DNA of 64,000 nucleotides, taken from contig NZ_MWLQ01000022.1 in the NCBI RefSeq assembly GCF_010634855.1, positions 1 to 64,000 on the forward strand, in the 5' to 3' direction. Below the pieces are notes generated by a model that worked only from the letters and a program-made list of their open reading frames with translations, did not search any database and was not told the DNA's origin. Below, piece after piece: positions 18,532 to 26,710 of the stretch (the stretch's first letter is position 1; each line of letters opens with the position of its first letter). The translations under genes were made by a program, and so were the position numbers. The stretch is from Microbacterium sp. B35-30 (GTDB taxonomy: Bacteria > Actinomycetota > Actinomycetes > Actinomycetales > Microbacteriaceae).

Positions 18532-19212
18532 TCACACAGCGCCGGGACGCGCCGCCGAGGTGACCCGCGGGCTTTCGCTGTCGGGCAGTACCGCGCCGAC
18601 CGGACGCGCCTCGCGGTTGAGGATGCGGCGGATGACGGCATCCACCACCGCCCCTATCACCGCGGCGATCACGATCGCGAGCACGATGGCCAGCAGCGGC
18701 TGGTCGTGCAGCCACTGCCCGGCGACGATCCCGAATACCGCCGAGTATGCCGCCCAGGTGATGCCGGCGGCGATCGAGAGCGGCAGGAACCGGCGAAGCG
18801 GGTAGCCCGTCGCACCGGCAGTCATGTTCACCGCGATCCGGCCGACCGGGATGTAGCGCGCGGTGAAGATGAGGAGCGCACCGCGCCGGTCCAGCCCGCG
18901 GCGTGCCCACTCGACCGCGCTGGTGACGCGCCTCGTGCGCATCCAGCGGAAGCGGTCCGTGCCCAATACCCGGCCGAGCTGATACGCGATGTTGTCGCCG
19001 ATGATGGCGCCTGCGGCAGCCACGCCGATGAGCAGCAGCAGGTTCGGCTGTCCCGTGACCACCGAGACCGTGGCCGCGCCGACCACGACCGTCTCGCTCG
19101 GGATCGGCGGGAAGAACCCGTCGATCACGCACACGGCGAGCACGACCACGTACACCCACGGCGATGCCGCGAGGTCGGTCACGAGGGTCGTCAGCAGTGC
19201 GAGGAGGTCCAT
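18532..19212 (-). CDS. DedA-family membrane protein
   Basis: A 226-residue protein of the DedA/VTT superfamily, recently linked to flipping of polyprenyl-phosphate or phospholipids. Typical features: the re-entrant hairpin with the acidic residue (VCVIDGFFPPIPSETVVVGAA), GAIIGDNIAYQLGR, and the arginine-bearing motif FTARYIPVGRIAVNMTAGATGYP, followed by FLPLSIAAGITWAAYSAVFGIVAG. The C-terminal tail is basic and cytoplasmic. The gene is monocistronic and convergent with 17787-18476. Its substrate (C55-P, a phospholipid or another amphiphile) cannot be told from sequence. Confidence 0.88.
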   Translation of the reverse strand: MDLLALLTTLVTDLAASPWVYVVVLAVCVIDGFFPPIPSETVVVGAATVSVVTGQPNLLLLIGVAAAGAIIGDNIAYQLGRVLGTDRFRWMRTRRVTSAVEWARRGLDRRGALLIFTARYIPVGRIAVNMTAGATGYPLRRFLPLSIAAGITWAAYSAVFGIVAGQWLHDQPLLAIVLAIVIAAVIGAVVDAVIRRILNREARPVGAVLPDSESPRVTSAARPGAV

Positions 19213-19321
19213 GCCTGCGACGCTACGAACGGGGCAGAGGCCGGCACAGCCGACCGAAGCATGGACTGCACCTTACTTTCGTCAGTCCTGCGGGAGGGGT
19301 CTGCGTTCCTACGATGGGGGG

Positions 19322-20725
19322 ATGCTCCGTGCCGGTCGTTCCCTGCGAGGGTCGTGGCCCACGCCGGTCGGCGTCGTGCTCCTGCTCCTCGCGACGTCGA
19401 TCGCGCTGCCGTTGGCCCGGTGGGGCGACTCTGCGCTGGTGCTCGCCCTGATCCCGGCAGCGGTCGCCGGCTACCTGGCGGGACGCCACATGGTCGGGCT
19501 CGTGCCGGCCGTGGTCGCCTTCTCCGTCGTGCTGGCGGCCTCGCTCCCGATCTCTTACGTGCTGCCCGGCACCGCGCCCCTCGGCGACTGGATGGCGAGC
19601 GTACTCATCGCGCTGCTCACAGTCGTGGCTCCCTGGTGGTTCGGCAGGTACCGGATGCTGCGGGAGGAGCAGCGCGAATCGGATGCCGCGATCCTCGCCG
19701 ACCGCGCGCAGGCCGACGAACGCGGGCGCATCGCGGACGACCTCCACGACACGATCGGCCACGAGCTGGCATTGATCGCGGTGCAGGCTGGAGCTCTGGA
19801 GCTCGGGCGGGATCTCAGTCCCGCGCAGCGTGAGCAGTTCCGCGCGTTGCGCGAGGCCGCCGTGCGGGCGAGCGACCGTCTGCGCGATGTGGTGCGGGTG
19901 ACGCGGCCCGAAGACGGCCCGAGTCGACTGGACCCCGTCGGCGGCGAGGGCATCGCTGCGCTCGTGGCCGGGGCGAGGGATGCCGGGATGAGCGTCGAGG
20001 CGGCCATCGACCACGCGCTCGTTGCGGCCGCGGATCCATTGATCGCGGAGCTGGCCGTGCGCACAGTTCGCGAGGGCCTCACGAACGCGGCCAGGCACGC
20101 ACCCGGCGCCGCGGTCGAGATCCATGTCGGGCGGTCCGACGCCGACGGCGTGACGGTGTCCATCCGCTCGGCGGCGTCCACCGAGACCGGTGCGCAGGGC
20201 AGCGGCCACGGCATCCCGAGCCTCCGTCGTCGTGCCGAGCTGCTCGGTGGGTCCATCGATGCGGACTCGACGCCGGGCGGCGGCTTCGAGCTGAGGCTGC
20301 GGGCGCCGATGCGCGCCGAGACCGTCGCGCACGGATCCATGGATGCCGCGGACCCGGCGCTGCGCACCAACGCGCGTGCTGCCCGCCGACGTGTGTGGCA
20401 GGCGACGATCGTCCCGGCCGTGATCCTCGGGCTCGCCCTCGTCGGCTTCGCCGTCGTGCAGGCGATCACGTTCGCGCACACCGCGGTCACGTCCGAGCTG
20501 TACGAGAGCATCGAGCTGGGCGCGACGCGGGCGGCGCTCGCGCCGCTTCTGCCGGCGGGCACCCCGGGCCCGGTGCCGATCGTCGCCGAGCCGCCGTCGC
20601 CCGACGGAACGGAGTGCGAGTACTTCGCCGCGCGCGACGGCTGGCTGCACTTCACCGATGCGACGTATCGCCTGTGCTTCGATCAAGGAGTGCTCGTCGA
20701 GAAGACCCTGCTGGAGGCGCGATGA
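19322..20725 (+). CDS. NarL-type histidine kinase with C-terminal extracytoplasmic domain
   Basis: A 467-residue kinase starting at ATG 19322 after GGGGGG. Four N-terminal helices (residues 10-115) are followed by a coiled linker and HisKA_3 (ERGRIADDLHDTIGHELALIAVQAG, catalytic His142). The ATPase domain includes VREGLTNAARHAPGA and SGHGIPSLRRRAELLGG. Unusually the chain goes on for about 140 residues. A strong membrane helix spans about 359-385 (ATIVPAVILGLALVGFAVVQAI). An outside domain of about 75 residues follows, with two Cys (GTECEYFAA, TYRLCFDQG) and a SmpA/BamE-like look (IELGATRAALAPLLP...LCFDQGVLVEKTLLE). It overlaps the regulator gene by ATGA. This C-terminal part may be the true sensor. 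Confidence 0.9.
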   Translation: MLRAGRSLRGSWPTPVGVVLLLLATSIALPLARWGDSALVLALIPAAVAGYLAGRHMVGLVPAVVAFSVVLAASLPISYVLPGTAPLGDWMASVLIALLTVVAPWWFGRYRMLREEQRESDAAILADRAQADERGRIADDLHDTIGHELALIAVQAGALELGRDLSPAQREQFRALREAAVRASDRLRDVVRVTRPEDGPSRLDPVGGEGIAALVAGARDAGMSVEAAIDHALVAAADPLIAELAVRTVREGLTNAARHAPGAAVEIHVGRSDADGVTVSIRSAASTETGAQGSGHGIPSLRRRAELLGGSIDADSTPGGGFELRLRAPMRAETVAHGSMDAADPALRTNARAARRRVWQATIVPAVILGLALVGFAVVQAITFAHTAVTSELYESIELGATRAALAPLLPAGTPGPVPIVAEPPSPDGTECEYFAARDGWLHFTDATYRLCFDQGVLVEKTLLEAR

Positions 20726-21378
20726 TCCGGGTGCTCATCGCCGACGACGAGGCCATGATGCGCGCGGGCGTGCGCTCGATCCTTGAATCCGACCTTGAGA
20801 TCGAGGTGGTGTTCGAGGCCGCGAATGGCCGCGAAGCGATCGACGGCACCCAGCGCCACCGTCCCGATGTGGCCGTGCTCGACATCCGGATGCCGGTGCT
20901 CGACGGCCTGAGTGCGGCCACAGAGATCGCGGCCACCGTGCCGGGCACCCGGATCGTGATGCTGACGACCTTCGGTGAGGACGACTACATCGAGCGAGCA
21001 CTCGGCGGCGGCGCGCTGGGGTTCCTGCTGAAGGCCGCCGATCCCCGAGAACTGATCGCGGGCGTTCGCGCGGTCTCGGAGGGCGGCGCGTACCTCTCCC
21101 CGGACATCGCGCGCCGGGTCATCGCGCCGTACCGCGAGGGCGACCGCACGCGCAGCGCGGAGGCCCGCGAGTCTGCCGCTACCCTGACCGATCGTGAGCG
21201 CGAGGTGCTCGCTCTGCTCGGCGCGGGAGCCTCGAACGCCGAGATCGGCACGCAGCTGCACCTCGTCGAGGGCACGGTGAAGGGCTACGTCAGCACCATC
21301 CTGGCGAAGCTCGGCGTGCGCAACCGCGTCGAAGCCGCCGTGCTGGCGTACCGGGCGGGCATCGTCGCGGCCGAATGA
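20722..21378 (+). CDS. NarL/LuxR-family response regulator
   Basis: A 218-residue regulator; the start overlaps the kinase stop as ATGA. Receiver: acidic pair in LIADDEA, phospho-acceptor Asp54 in AVLDIRMPVLDG, Thr in VMLTTFGEDDY, Lys in GFLLKAADP. The LuxR HTH covers about 148-210: LTDREREVLALLGAGASNAEIG and VKGYVSTILAKLGVRNRVEAA. It is the partner of the preceding kinase. It resembles the 16852-17550 regulator in length and layout, so the two systems belong to the same NarL-like expansion. No operator could be recognised. Confidence 0.93.
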   Translation: MIRVLIADDEAMMRAGVRSILESDLEIEVVFEAANGREAIDGTQRHRPDVAVLDIRMPVLDGLSAATEIAATVPGTRIVMLTTFGEDDYIERALGGGALGFLLKAADPRELIAGVRAVSEGGAYLSPDIARRVIAPYREGDRTRSAEARESAATLTDREREVLALLGAGASNAEIGTQLHLVEGTVKGYVSTILAKLGVRNRVEAAVLAYRAGIVAAE

Positions 21379-21428
21379 TCGGGCATCCGCTGTCCGACGA
21401 GCGGGAGGCCGCGTGGCAGGATCAACCC

Positions 21429-22367
21429 ATGAGCACCCTCGTCAACGCCGATACCTTCGTTCGCGCGGAAACACACCGGATGATGCACGACCTGCAGTCC
21501 AATGTCGGAGGCGTCAACCGCTTTCTGCACAACCGCGAGCCGGCCGCGGTCGACAAGCAGACCGTCATCCGCCTGAACCGTGACACGCTCTACAGCTTCG
21601 CGGTCGTGGACATCAGTGCCGGGGCGACGCTCACGATTCCCGAGCACGGCGAGCGATACCTCTCGGCCATGGTGGTCAACGAGCACCACTACGTCGATGC
21701 CGTCTTCCATGACGCCGGCGAGTACGAGCTTTCGCTGGACCGGTTCGGCACACCACACGTGGTGGTCGCCGTCCGAATCCTGGCCGACCCCAACGACCCC
21801 GCGGACCTCGCCGAGGTGCGGGTGATCCAGGACGGCATCGGCTTGGAAGCCCGCTCCAGCCAGCCGTTCGAGATGCCTGAGTACGACACCGAGACCTTCG
21901 ACGAGACGCGCGACGCCCTGCTCGCGCTGGCCCGCAATCTCACCGGCTTCGACCGGATGTTCGGCGCCCGCGATGAGGTGGATCCCGTACGGCACCTCAT
22001 CGGCACGGCGGCCGGATGGGGCGGGCTGCCTTCCGCGGAGGCGAGCTACATCGGCGTCGACCCGCGGCTTCCGGTCGGGCGGTACGAGTTGACGGTGGGG
22101 GATGTCCCGGCCGACGGGTTCTGGTCGATCTCGGTCTACAACGCCGCCGGCTTCTTCGAGCCGAACGAGCGCGCCGCGTACACGATCAACAACATCACCG
22201 GCGTGCGCAACGACGACGGCAGCATCACCGTCCGCTTCGGCGACTACCCCGCAGACGTCCCCAACGCCCTTCCGATCACGGAGGGCTGGAACTACCTCGT
22301 CCGGCTCTATCGCCCGCGCCCCGAGATCCTCGACGGGGAGTGGACCTTCCCCACACTGAGCACCTGA
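21429..22367 (+). CDS. DUF1254 domain protein
   Basis: A 312-residue protein read from ATG 21429, preceded by GGCAGGA. It shows the DUF1254 N-terminal part (VNRFLHNREPAAVDKQTVIRLNRDTLYSFAVVDIS, TLTIPEHGERYLSAMVVNEHHYV). The C-terminal DUF1214-like jelly roll follows (GRYELTVGDVPADGFWSISVYNAAGFF...INNITGVRNDDGSITVRFG, LPITEGWNYLVRLYRPRPEILDG). No signal peptide is found, whereas many DUF1254 proteins are secreted. The biochemical role of the family is unknown. A short gap after the response regulator makes co-transcription possible. Confidence 0.8.
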   Translation: MSTLVNADTFVRAETHRMMHDLQSNVGGVNRFLHNREPAAVDKQTVIRLNRDTLYSFAVVDISAGATLTIPEHGERYLSAMVVNEHHYVDAVFHDAGEYELSLDRFGTPHVVVAVRILADPNDPADLAEVRVIQDGIGLEARSSQPFEMPEYDTETFDETRDALLALARNLTGFDRMFGARDEVDPVRHLIGTAAGWGGLPSAEASYIGVDPRLPVGRYELTVGDVPADGFWSISVYNAAGFFEPNERAAYTINNITGVRNDDGSITVRFGDYPADVPNALPITEGWNYLVRLYRPRPEILDGEWTFPTLST

Positions 22368-22462
22368 ACCCCGAACGCGCACTCGGATCGGTGCGGATGA
22401 ACGGGCGAAGCGGTGAACTCCGCCCTGCCGCTGCGATCGATCCAGAGCTAGGCTTCGCGACT

Positions 22463-23170
22463 ATGGACATGCTGGGGGGCGGAGAGATCGCCGCAGCCGA
22501 CCTGACGGACTGGCGCAAGCTGGCGCAGGGGCTGCACGCCCGATACCGGGTCGACGACTTCACGAGCGGCGCACTGTTCGTCGTCGCGGTGGGCGAGGCG
22601 GGCGACGCGCTCCGCCACCACCCGCAGGTGTCTATGGGGGCGGGGTACGTCGATCTCAAGCTGGTGAGCGACGATGCCATCTACCGCGACGGTGAAGGCA
22701 CCGAACACGTCGTCGAATGGGTGACCCAGCAGGACGTGATGCTGGCGCGACGGATCTCCGAGATCGCCGCCGATCACGGAGTCGCCGCCGACCCTGCAGC
22801 GGTCAGCCACATCGAACTCGGCCTCGACACGGCACGCTCGGCGACCATCGCCCCGGTGTGGGCGGCACTCCTCACCGGAAGCGCCGACTCGCAGGGCCGC
22901 GGGTCTCCCAGCGACGAGATCAGAGACGCCACAGGGCGAGTGCCGAACCTGTGGTTCGGGGAAGCCGACGAAGGGGAGGCCCCGCGTCAGCGCTTGCACA
23001 TCGAGGTCTATGTCGCGCCCGAGGTGGCCGAGCAACGCATCGTGGACGCCGTCGCGGCAGGGGGGACCGTCGTCGATGACAGCAACGCGCCAGAGCTCAC
23101 GGTGATCGCCGACCAGGACGGCAACACCGGAGTCGTGTGCGTGGACGTGTCCGCCGCAAAGAAGGCGTGA
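22463..23170 (+). CDS. Pterin-4a-carbinolamine dehydratase-like / VOC fusion protein
   Basis: A 235-residue protein; ATG 22463 fits the domain boundary better than the ATG at 22397. The first about 100 residues resemble pterin carbinolamine dehydratase: LHARYRVDDFTSGALFVVAVGEAGDAL, then HHPQVSMGAGYVDLKLVSDD and VTQQDVMLARRISEIAADHG. The HHP of the family is present. The second half is a glyoxalase/VOC-like domain (VSHIELGLDTARSATIAPVWAALL, QRLHIEVYVAPEVAEQRI, ELTVIADQDGNTGVVCVDV). The fusion is widespread in actinobacteria but its reaction is not known. No aromatic hydroxylase, the usual partner of true dehydratases, is nearby. Confidence 0.75.
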   Translation: MDMLGGGEIAAADLTDWRKLAQGLHARYRVDDFTSGALFVVAVGEAGDALRHHPQVSMGAGYVDLKLVSDDAIYRDGEGTEHVVEWVTQQDVMLARRISEIAADHGVAADPAAVSHIELGLDTARSATIAPVWAALLTGSADSQGRGSPSDEIRDATGRVPNLWFGEADEGEAPRQRLHIEVYVAPEVAEQRIVDAVAAGGTVVDDSNAPELTVIADQDGNTGVVCVDVSAAKKA

Positions 23171-23185
23171 ATGTCTCAGGGATAG

Positions 23186-23211
23186 TGTCGTATCCGATCG
23201 TTGCCGTTCGT
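23186..23211 (+). promoter_or_regulatory. Candidate ECF42-type promoter
   Basis: TGTCGT, 17 bases, then CGT, about 80 bp before the DGPF protein start. ECF42 sigma factors are reported to use a TGTCGA-like -35 and a CG-containing -10 and to transcribe their own DGPF genes. The match is by eye. Confidence 0.4.
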
Positions 23212-23291
23212 GGATCTGGTGTGCGACCCGTTCGGGCCGCCGCGACGAAGGAGCCACGACATGGCTCTCGTCCCGATGAGAGGAGACGACA

Positions 23292-23678
23292 GTGCCCAAG
23301 TATCTGATCGCATTCAACGACGAGTGGGTGCCCGAGCACACCCCCGACGAACTGCACCGCAAGAGCGAGGCCTCGAAAGCTGTGCTCGAAGAGATGACGG
23401 AGGCAGGCGTCTTCCTCTTCGCGGAGGGGGGAATCGATGCCTCGACCGCGATCTTCAGCGTCGTGAGCAAGGACGGGAAGCCCGTCTTCACCGATGGGCC
23501 GTTCGTCGAGAGCAAGGAGCACCTCGGCGGGTTCACTGTCGTCGAGGTGCCGGACGACGAGGCCGCACGATACTGGGCCGGGCGACTGGCCATCTCGCTG
23601 GACTGGCCCCAGGAGGTGCACCGGTTCCCGTCGGGCCTCGCGGAGATCATCGAACGGCAATCGCCTGCGAGTGAGTGA
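23292..23678 (+). CDS. YCII-related DGPF protein
   Basis: A 128-residue YCII-fold protein with GTG start after an AGAGGAGA ribosome site. It opens MPKYLIAFNDEW and holds the eponymous motif in FTDGPFVESKEHLGGF, with a C-terminal strand (EVHRFPSGLAEII). DGPF proteins are small ferredoxin-like dimers genetically linked to ECF42 sigma factors; the enzymatic role, if any, is unknown. The sigma gene follows 111 bp downstream in the same direction, matching the conserved family pairing. A candidate ECF42 promoter lies upstream. Confidence 0.9.
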   Translation: MPKYLIAFNDEWVPEHTPDELHRKSEASKAVLEEMTEAGVFLFAEGGIDASTAIFSVVSKDGKPVFTDGPFVESKEHLGGFTVVEVPDDEAARYWAGRLAISLDWPQEVHRFPSGLAEIIERQSPASE

Positions 23679-23789
23679 CGTGGCTCGAGACCGGCCGTCC
23701 GCGATCGGACCAGCGGAGCGCTTTGCGGCCGGCGCCGTCGAAGCGCGTCTCGTCCGGTCCGCGGCATCCGCCCACGCTCTGCTGGGTTC

Positions 23790-25034
23790 ATGACCCCAAC
23801 CCCTGTCGAGGAGGCCATCAGCCGCGCACACCACGAGGAGTGGGCGCGGCTGGTGGCGGGTCTCGCCCGTCGCTTCGGCGATCTGGACCTCGCCGAGGAC
23901 GCTGCAGCCGAGGCATTCGTCTCCGCCGTGGAGCGGTGGCCGCGCGACGGGGTGCCACCCAACCCCGGCGCCTGGCTCACCACGACCGCAACGCGCAAGG
24001 CGATCGACCGGCTGCGTCGAGAGTCCCATCGCGACCGCAAACAACAGGCTGCACTGATGCTGTCGGACGAGAATCCACCCGAGCCGACCGGACCGGTCGA
24101 GGACGACCGGCTTCGGCTGGTCTTCACGTGCTGCCATCCCGCGCTCGCCACGGAGGCCCGCATCGCGCTGACGTTGCGCCTGCTCGGCGGACTCACCGTC
24201 GCGCAGATCGCCCACGCTTTCCTGGTGCCGGAGACCACGATGGCGAGGCGGATCACGCGCGCGAAAGCGAAGATCAAGGCAGCGCACATTCCCTACCGGG
24301 TGCCGTCGGCGACCGATATCCAGGAGCGGCTCGCCGGGGTGCTCGCCGTGATCTACCTCATCTTCAACGAGGGCTATCTGACCACTGCGGGAGACGACCC
24401 GCTGCGCGCCGACCTGACCGACGAGGCGATCCGATTGGGCCGCCTCCTGCGCACGCTCCTGCCGGATGAAGGGGAGGTGACCGGCCTCCTCGCGCTGATG
24501 CTCCTGACGGACGCACGCCGCACCGCGCGCGTGTCCCGCACCGGTGAGCTGGTGACCCTGGATGAGCAAGACCGCGGCGCGTGGAACAGGACCCTGGTGG
24601 TCGAGGGTCACGGCCTCGTCCGCGAGCGGATCGCCGCCGTCGCCGCCGGTGCAGAGCCACCAGGGCGATATCAGCTCCTGGCCGCGATCAACGCCGTGCA
24701 CACGGATGCCCCGACCTCGCGCGACACCGACTGGTCGCAGATCGTCGCCCTCTACGACCGCCTGATTGCCCTCGATCCCTCCGCGATCGTGCGGCTGAAC
24801 CGCGCGATCGCGGTCGCCGAAGTGGACGGCCCCGACGTCGCACTCGCCGAGATCGACCGACTCGGCGAGGCGCTCGCCGAGTACCACGCATATCACGCCG
24901 CGCGCGCCGACCTTCTGCGGCGGGTCGGGCGAAGCCACGACTCGCGGACGGCGTACGACAGAGCCATCCGACTCGCCGGCAACGCCGCCGAGCGGGCATA
25001 CCTCGCCCGCCGTCGCGACCAGCTCGTGGGGTGA
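23790..25034 (+). CDS. ECF42-type RNA polymerase sigma factor
   Basis: A 414-residue sigma factor. Region 2 is shown by RFGDLDLAEDAAAEAFVSAVERWPRDG and ATRKAIDRLRRES. Region 4 is shown by ALTLRLLGGLTVAQIAHAFLVPETTMARRITRAKAKI. A long C-terminal extension of more than 200 helical residues follows, opening with LAVIYLIFNEGY and containing TPR-like pairs (YDRLIALDPSAIVRLNRAIAVAEVDG, AYDRAIRLAGNAAERAYLARRRDQL). This extension defines ECF42 and is thought to replace an anti-sigma factor. No anti-sigma gene is present, in agreement. The partner DGPF gene is just upstream. The inducing signal is unknown. Confidence 0.9.
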   Translation: MTPTPVEEAISRAHHEEWARLVAGLARRFGDLDLAEDAAAEAFVSAVERWPRDGVPPNPGAWLTTTATRKAIDRLRRESHRDRKQQAALMLSDENPPEPTGPVEDDRLRLVFTCCHPALATEARIALTLRLLGGLTVAQIAHAFLVPETTMARRITRAKAKIKAAHIPYRVPSATDIQERLAGVLAVIYLIFNEGYLTTAGDDPLRADLTDEAIRLGRLLRTLLPDEGEVTGLLALMLLTDARRTARVSRTGELVTLDEQDRGAWNRTLVVEGHGLVRERIAAVAAGAEPPGRYQLLAAINAVHTDAPTSRDTDWSQIVALYDRLIALDPSAIVRLNRAIAVAEVDGPDVALAEIDRLGEALAEYHAYHAARADLLRRVGRSHDSRTAYDRAIRLAGNAAERAYLARRRDQLVG

Positions 25035-25040
25035 ACAGAC

Positions 25041-25069
25041 AGCGCCCGCCTGCATCGCAGGCGGGCGCT
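25041..25069. terminator. Bidirectional terminator between sigma factor and flotillin genes
   Basis: A perfect 13-bp inverted repeat, AGCGCCCGCCTGC with GCAGGCGGGCGCT, with a 3-5-nt loop. It lies 6 bp after the sigma stop and 15 bp before the end of the convergent flotillin gene. Confidence 0.8.
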
Positions 25070-25084
25070 GACGTGTGACGACGC

Positions 25085-26593
25085 TCAGCCGACGACTGGC
25101 TCGGGGTCGACGGCGGTGGTGGTCACGTGGGTTGCGGTTCCCTCGGCGACACCGCGACCGAAGGCGCGGCCCTGCATGACGGCCCCGAGGTCGAGACCGG
25201 TGGCGGCCTTGACGCTCTCGAACGTCGCCGTGAGGCTCGTCGACTGCTCGCGGGCCAGGTGGGATGCCGCGCTGTCGCCGCCGATCAGCGTGATGCTGCC
25301 GACCTTCTCGTACCCCTTGGCGAACTCCGCCATGAGCTGCGGCAGCTGACCGATGATCTCCTTCGCGAGGATCGCGTCCTGGTTCTCGCGCAGGGCCGCC
25401 GCCTCGGCGGCGACGGCCTCCGCAACGGCGTTGCCGCGAAGGCGGATCGCCTCCGCTTCGGCCTCCGCCTGCACGCGCACGGCGGCCGCCTCGGCTTCGG
25501 CCTTCATCCGGACGGCCGCCGCCTCGGCGGAGGCGGACGCCTCACGCGCCTCGGCCTGGGCCTTCACCGCGTAGGCATCGGCATCCGAGCGCTCCTGAGC
25601 GACCTTGCGGTCGGCCTCGGCGTTCTTCTCGCGCTTGTATGCCTCGGCGTCCGCCGCGATCTGCTGCTGGTAGGCCTCGGCGTCGGCCAGCGTCTGCTGC
25701 CGGTACTTGTCGGCGTCAGCGACCTTCTTGACCTCGGCATCCAGCCGAGCCTGCGTGTTGTTGGCCTCCTGGAGCAGCACACCCTGCTCGGCCTCGGCGC
25801 GGGCGAGGTTCTCGGCCTGCTCGGCCTGGGCGTTCGCCCGGCCGACCTCCGACTTGGCGGCGGCGGTGTTCTTGTCGAGCGCGGTCTGCTCGATCAGGTT
25901 CGCCTCGTCGGCGGCGAGCTGGCGCTTCTTCACCTCGCGCGTGGCGTCGATCTCTGCGACATCGGCTTCCCGCTTGACGCGCTGTACTTCCTTGGCGCCG
26001 AGCGCCGAGATGTAGTTGTTCTTGTCGGTGATGCCCTGGATGGCGAACGAGTCGAGCACCAGACCCTGTGCGAGCAGGTCGCCCGAGATGCCCTGGGCGA
26101 TCTCGTCGCTCAGCTTCTGCCGATCCTGCATGACCTGCTCGACGGTGAGCTTCGCCACGACGCCGCGCAGCGCGCCTTCGAGCTGCTCCGTCGTGAAGAC
26201 GACGATGGCGTCGTCCTGCGATGCGAAGCGCTCGGCGGCGCGGCGCACCTGGTCGGGTGTCGAGCCGATCTTCACGAGGGCGACGCCGGTGAGGTCGATC
26301 GTGACGCCGTTGATGGTCTGCGCGGTCGGCTCGAACTTGATCTGCCGCGAACGCAGCGAGACCTTGTCGGAGCGCTGCGTCAGCTTGTTGACGAATGCTC
26401 CGCGACCGCTGATGACGGTCATCTTGTTGGCTTCGCCCTCGGTGCTGTCGCGCGCCTTCTTGCCGACGATGACGATGGCCTCGTCGGCTTTCGGCACTTG
26501 GTACCACGCGCGGAACAGGATGAAGCCGATGAGGGCGACGACGAGCACGACTCCGACAGCTGCAGCGATGCCGATGAGGCCGAACAGATCCAT
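25085..26593 (-). CDS. Flotillin-like SPFH-domain membrane scaffold protein
   Basis: A 502-residue protein from ATG 26593 (GGAG upstream). One N-terminal membrane helix (LFGLIGIAAAVGVVLVVALIGFILF) is followed by the SPFH domain (about 40-220; VPKADEAIVIVGKK, GRGAFVNKLTQRSDKVSLRSRQIKF, GVTIDLTGVALVKIG, DSFAIQGITDKNNYISALG). A long Ala/Glu-rich coiled coil then runs about 225-430 with EAEAAAVR repeats, ending in a flotillin C-domain (AKEIIGQLPQLMAEFAKGYEKVGSITLIGG). Flotillins scaffold ordered membrane domains and affect fluidity and signalling. No NfeD partner is adjacent, which is usual for one class but not for all. The coiled coil is long and highly repetitive at the DNA level. Confidence 0.92.
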   Translation of the reverse strand: MDLFGLIGIAAAVGVVLVVALIGFILFRAWYQVPKADEAIVIVGKKARDSTEGEANKMTVISGRGAFVNKLTQRSDKVSLRSRQIKFEPTAQTINGVTIDLTGVALVKIGSTPDQVRRAAERFASQDDAIVVFTTEQLEGALRGVVAKLTVEQVMQDRQKLSDEIAQGISGDLLAQGLVLDSFAIQGITDKNNYISALGAKEVQRVKREADVAEIDATREVKKRQLAADEANLIEQTALDKNTAAAKSEVGRANAQAEQAENLARAEAEQGVLLQEANNTQARLDAEVKKVADADKYRQQTLADAEAYQQQIAADAEAYKREKNAEADRKVAQERSDADAYAVKAQAEAREASASAEAAAVRMKAEAEAAAVRVQAEAEAEAIRLRGNAVAEAVAAEAAALRENQDAILAKEIIGQLPQLMAEFAKGYEKVGSITLIGGDSAASHLAREQSTSLTATFESVKAATGLDLGAVMQGRAFGRGVAEGTATHVTTTAVDPEPVVG

Positions 26594-26710
26594 GGGGGAT
26601 TCTCCAGGTTGAGCCCGCCGATTGCGGGCCATGCTTCGAATCTATGGGCAGCGCTGCCTGCCGGTGCACCCGGGCCGCCGATTTGTGGATGCCGCGGCGC
26701 CTCGCGACCG

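Noticed and set aside
23097..25055. A 652-codon minus-strand frame
   Set aside because: It is antisense to the sigma factor and DGPF genes, both of which have clear motifs.
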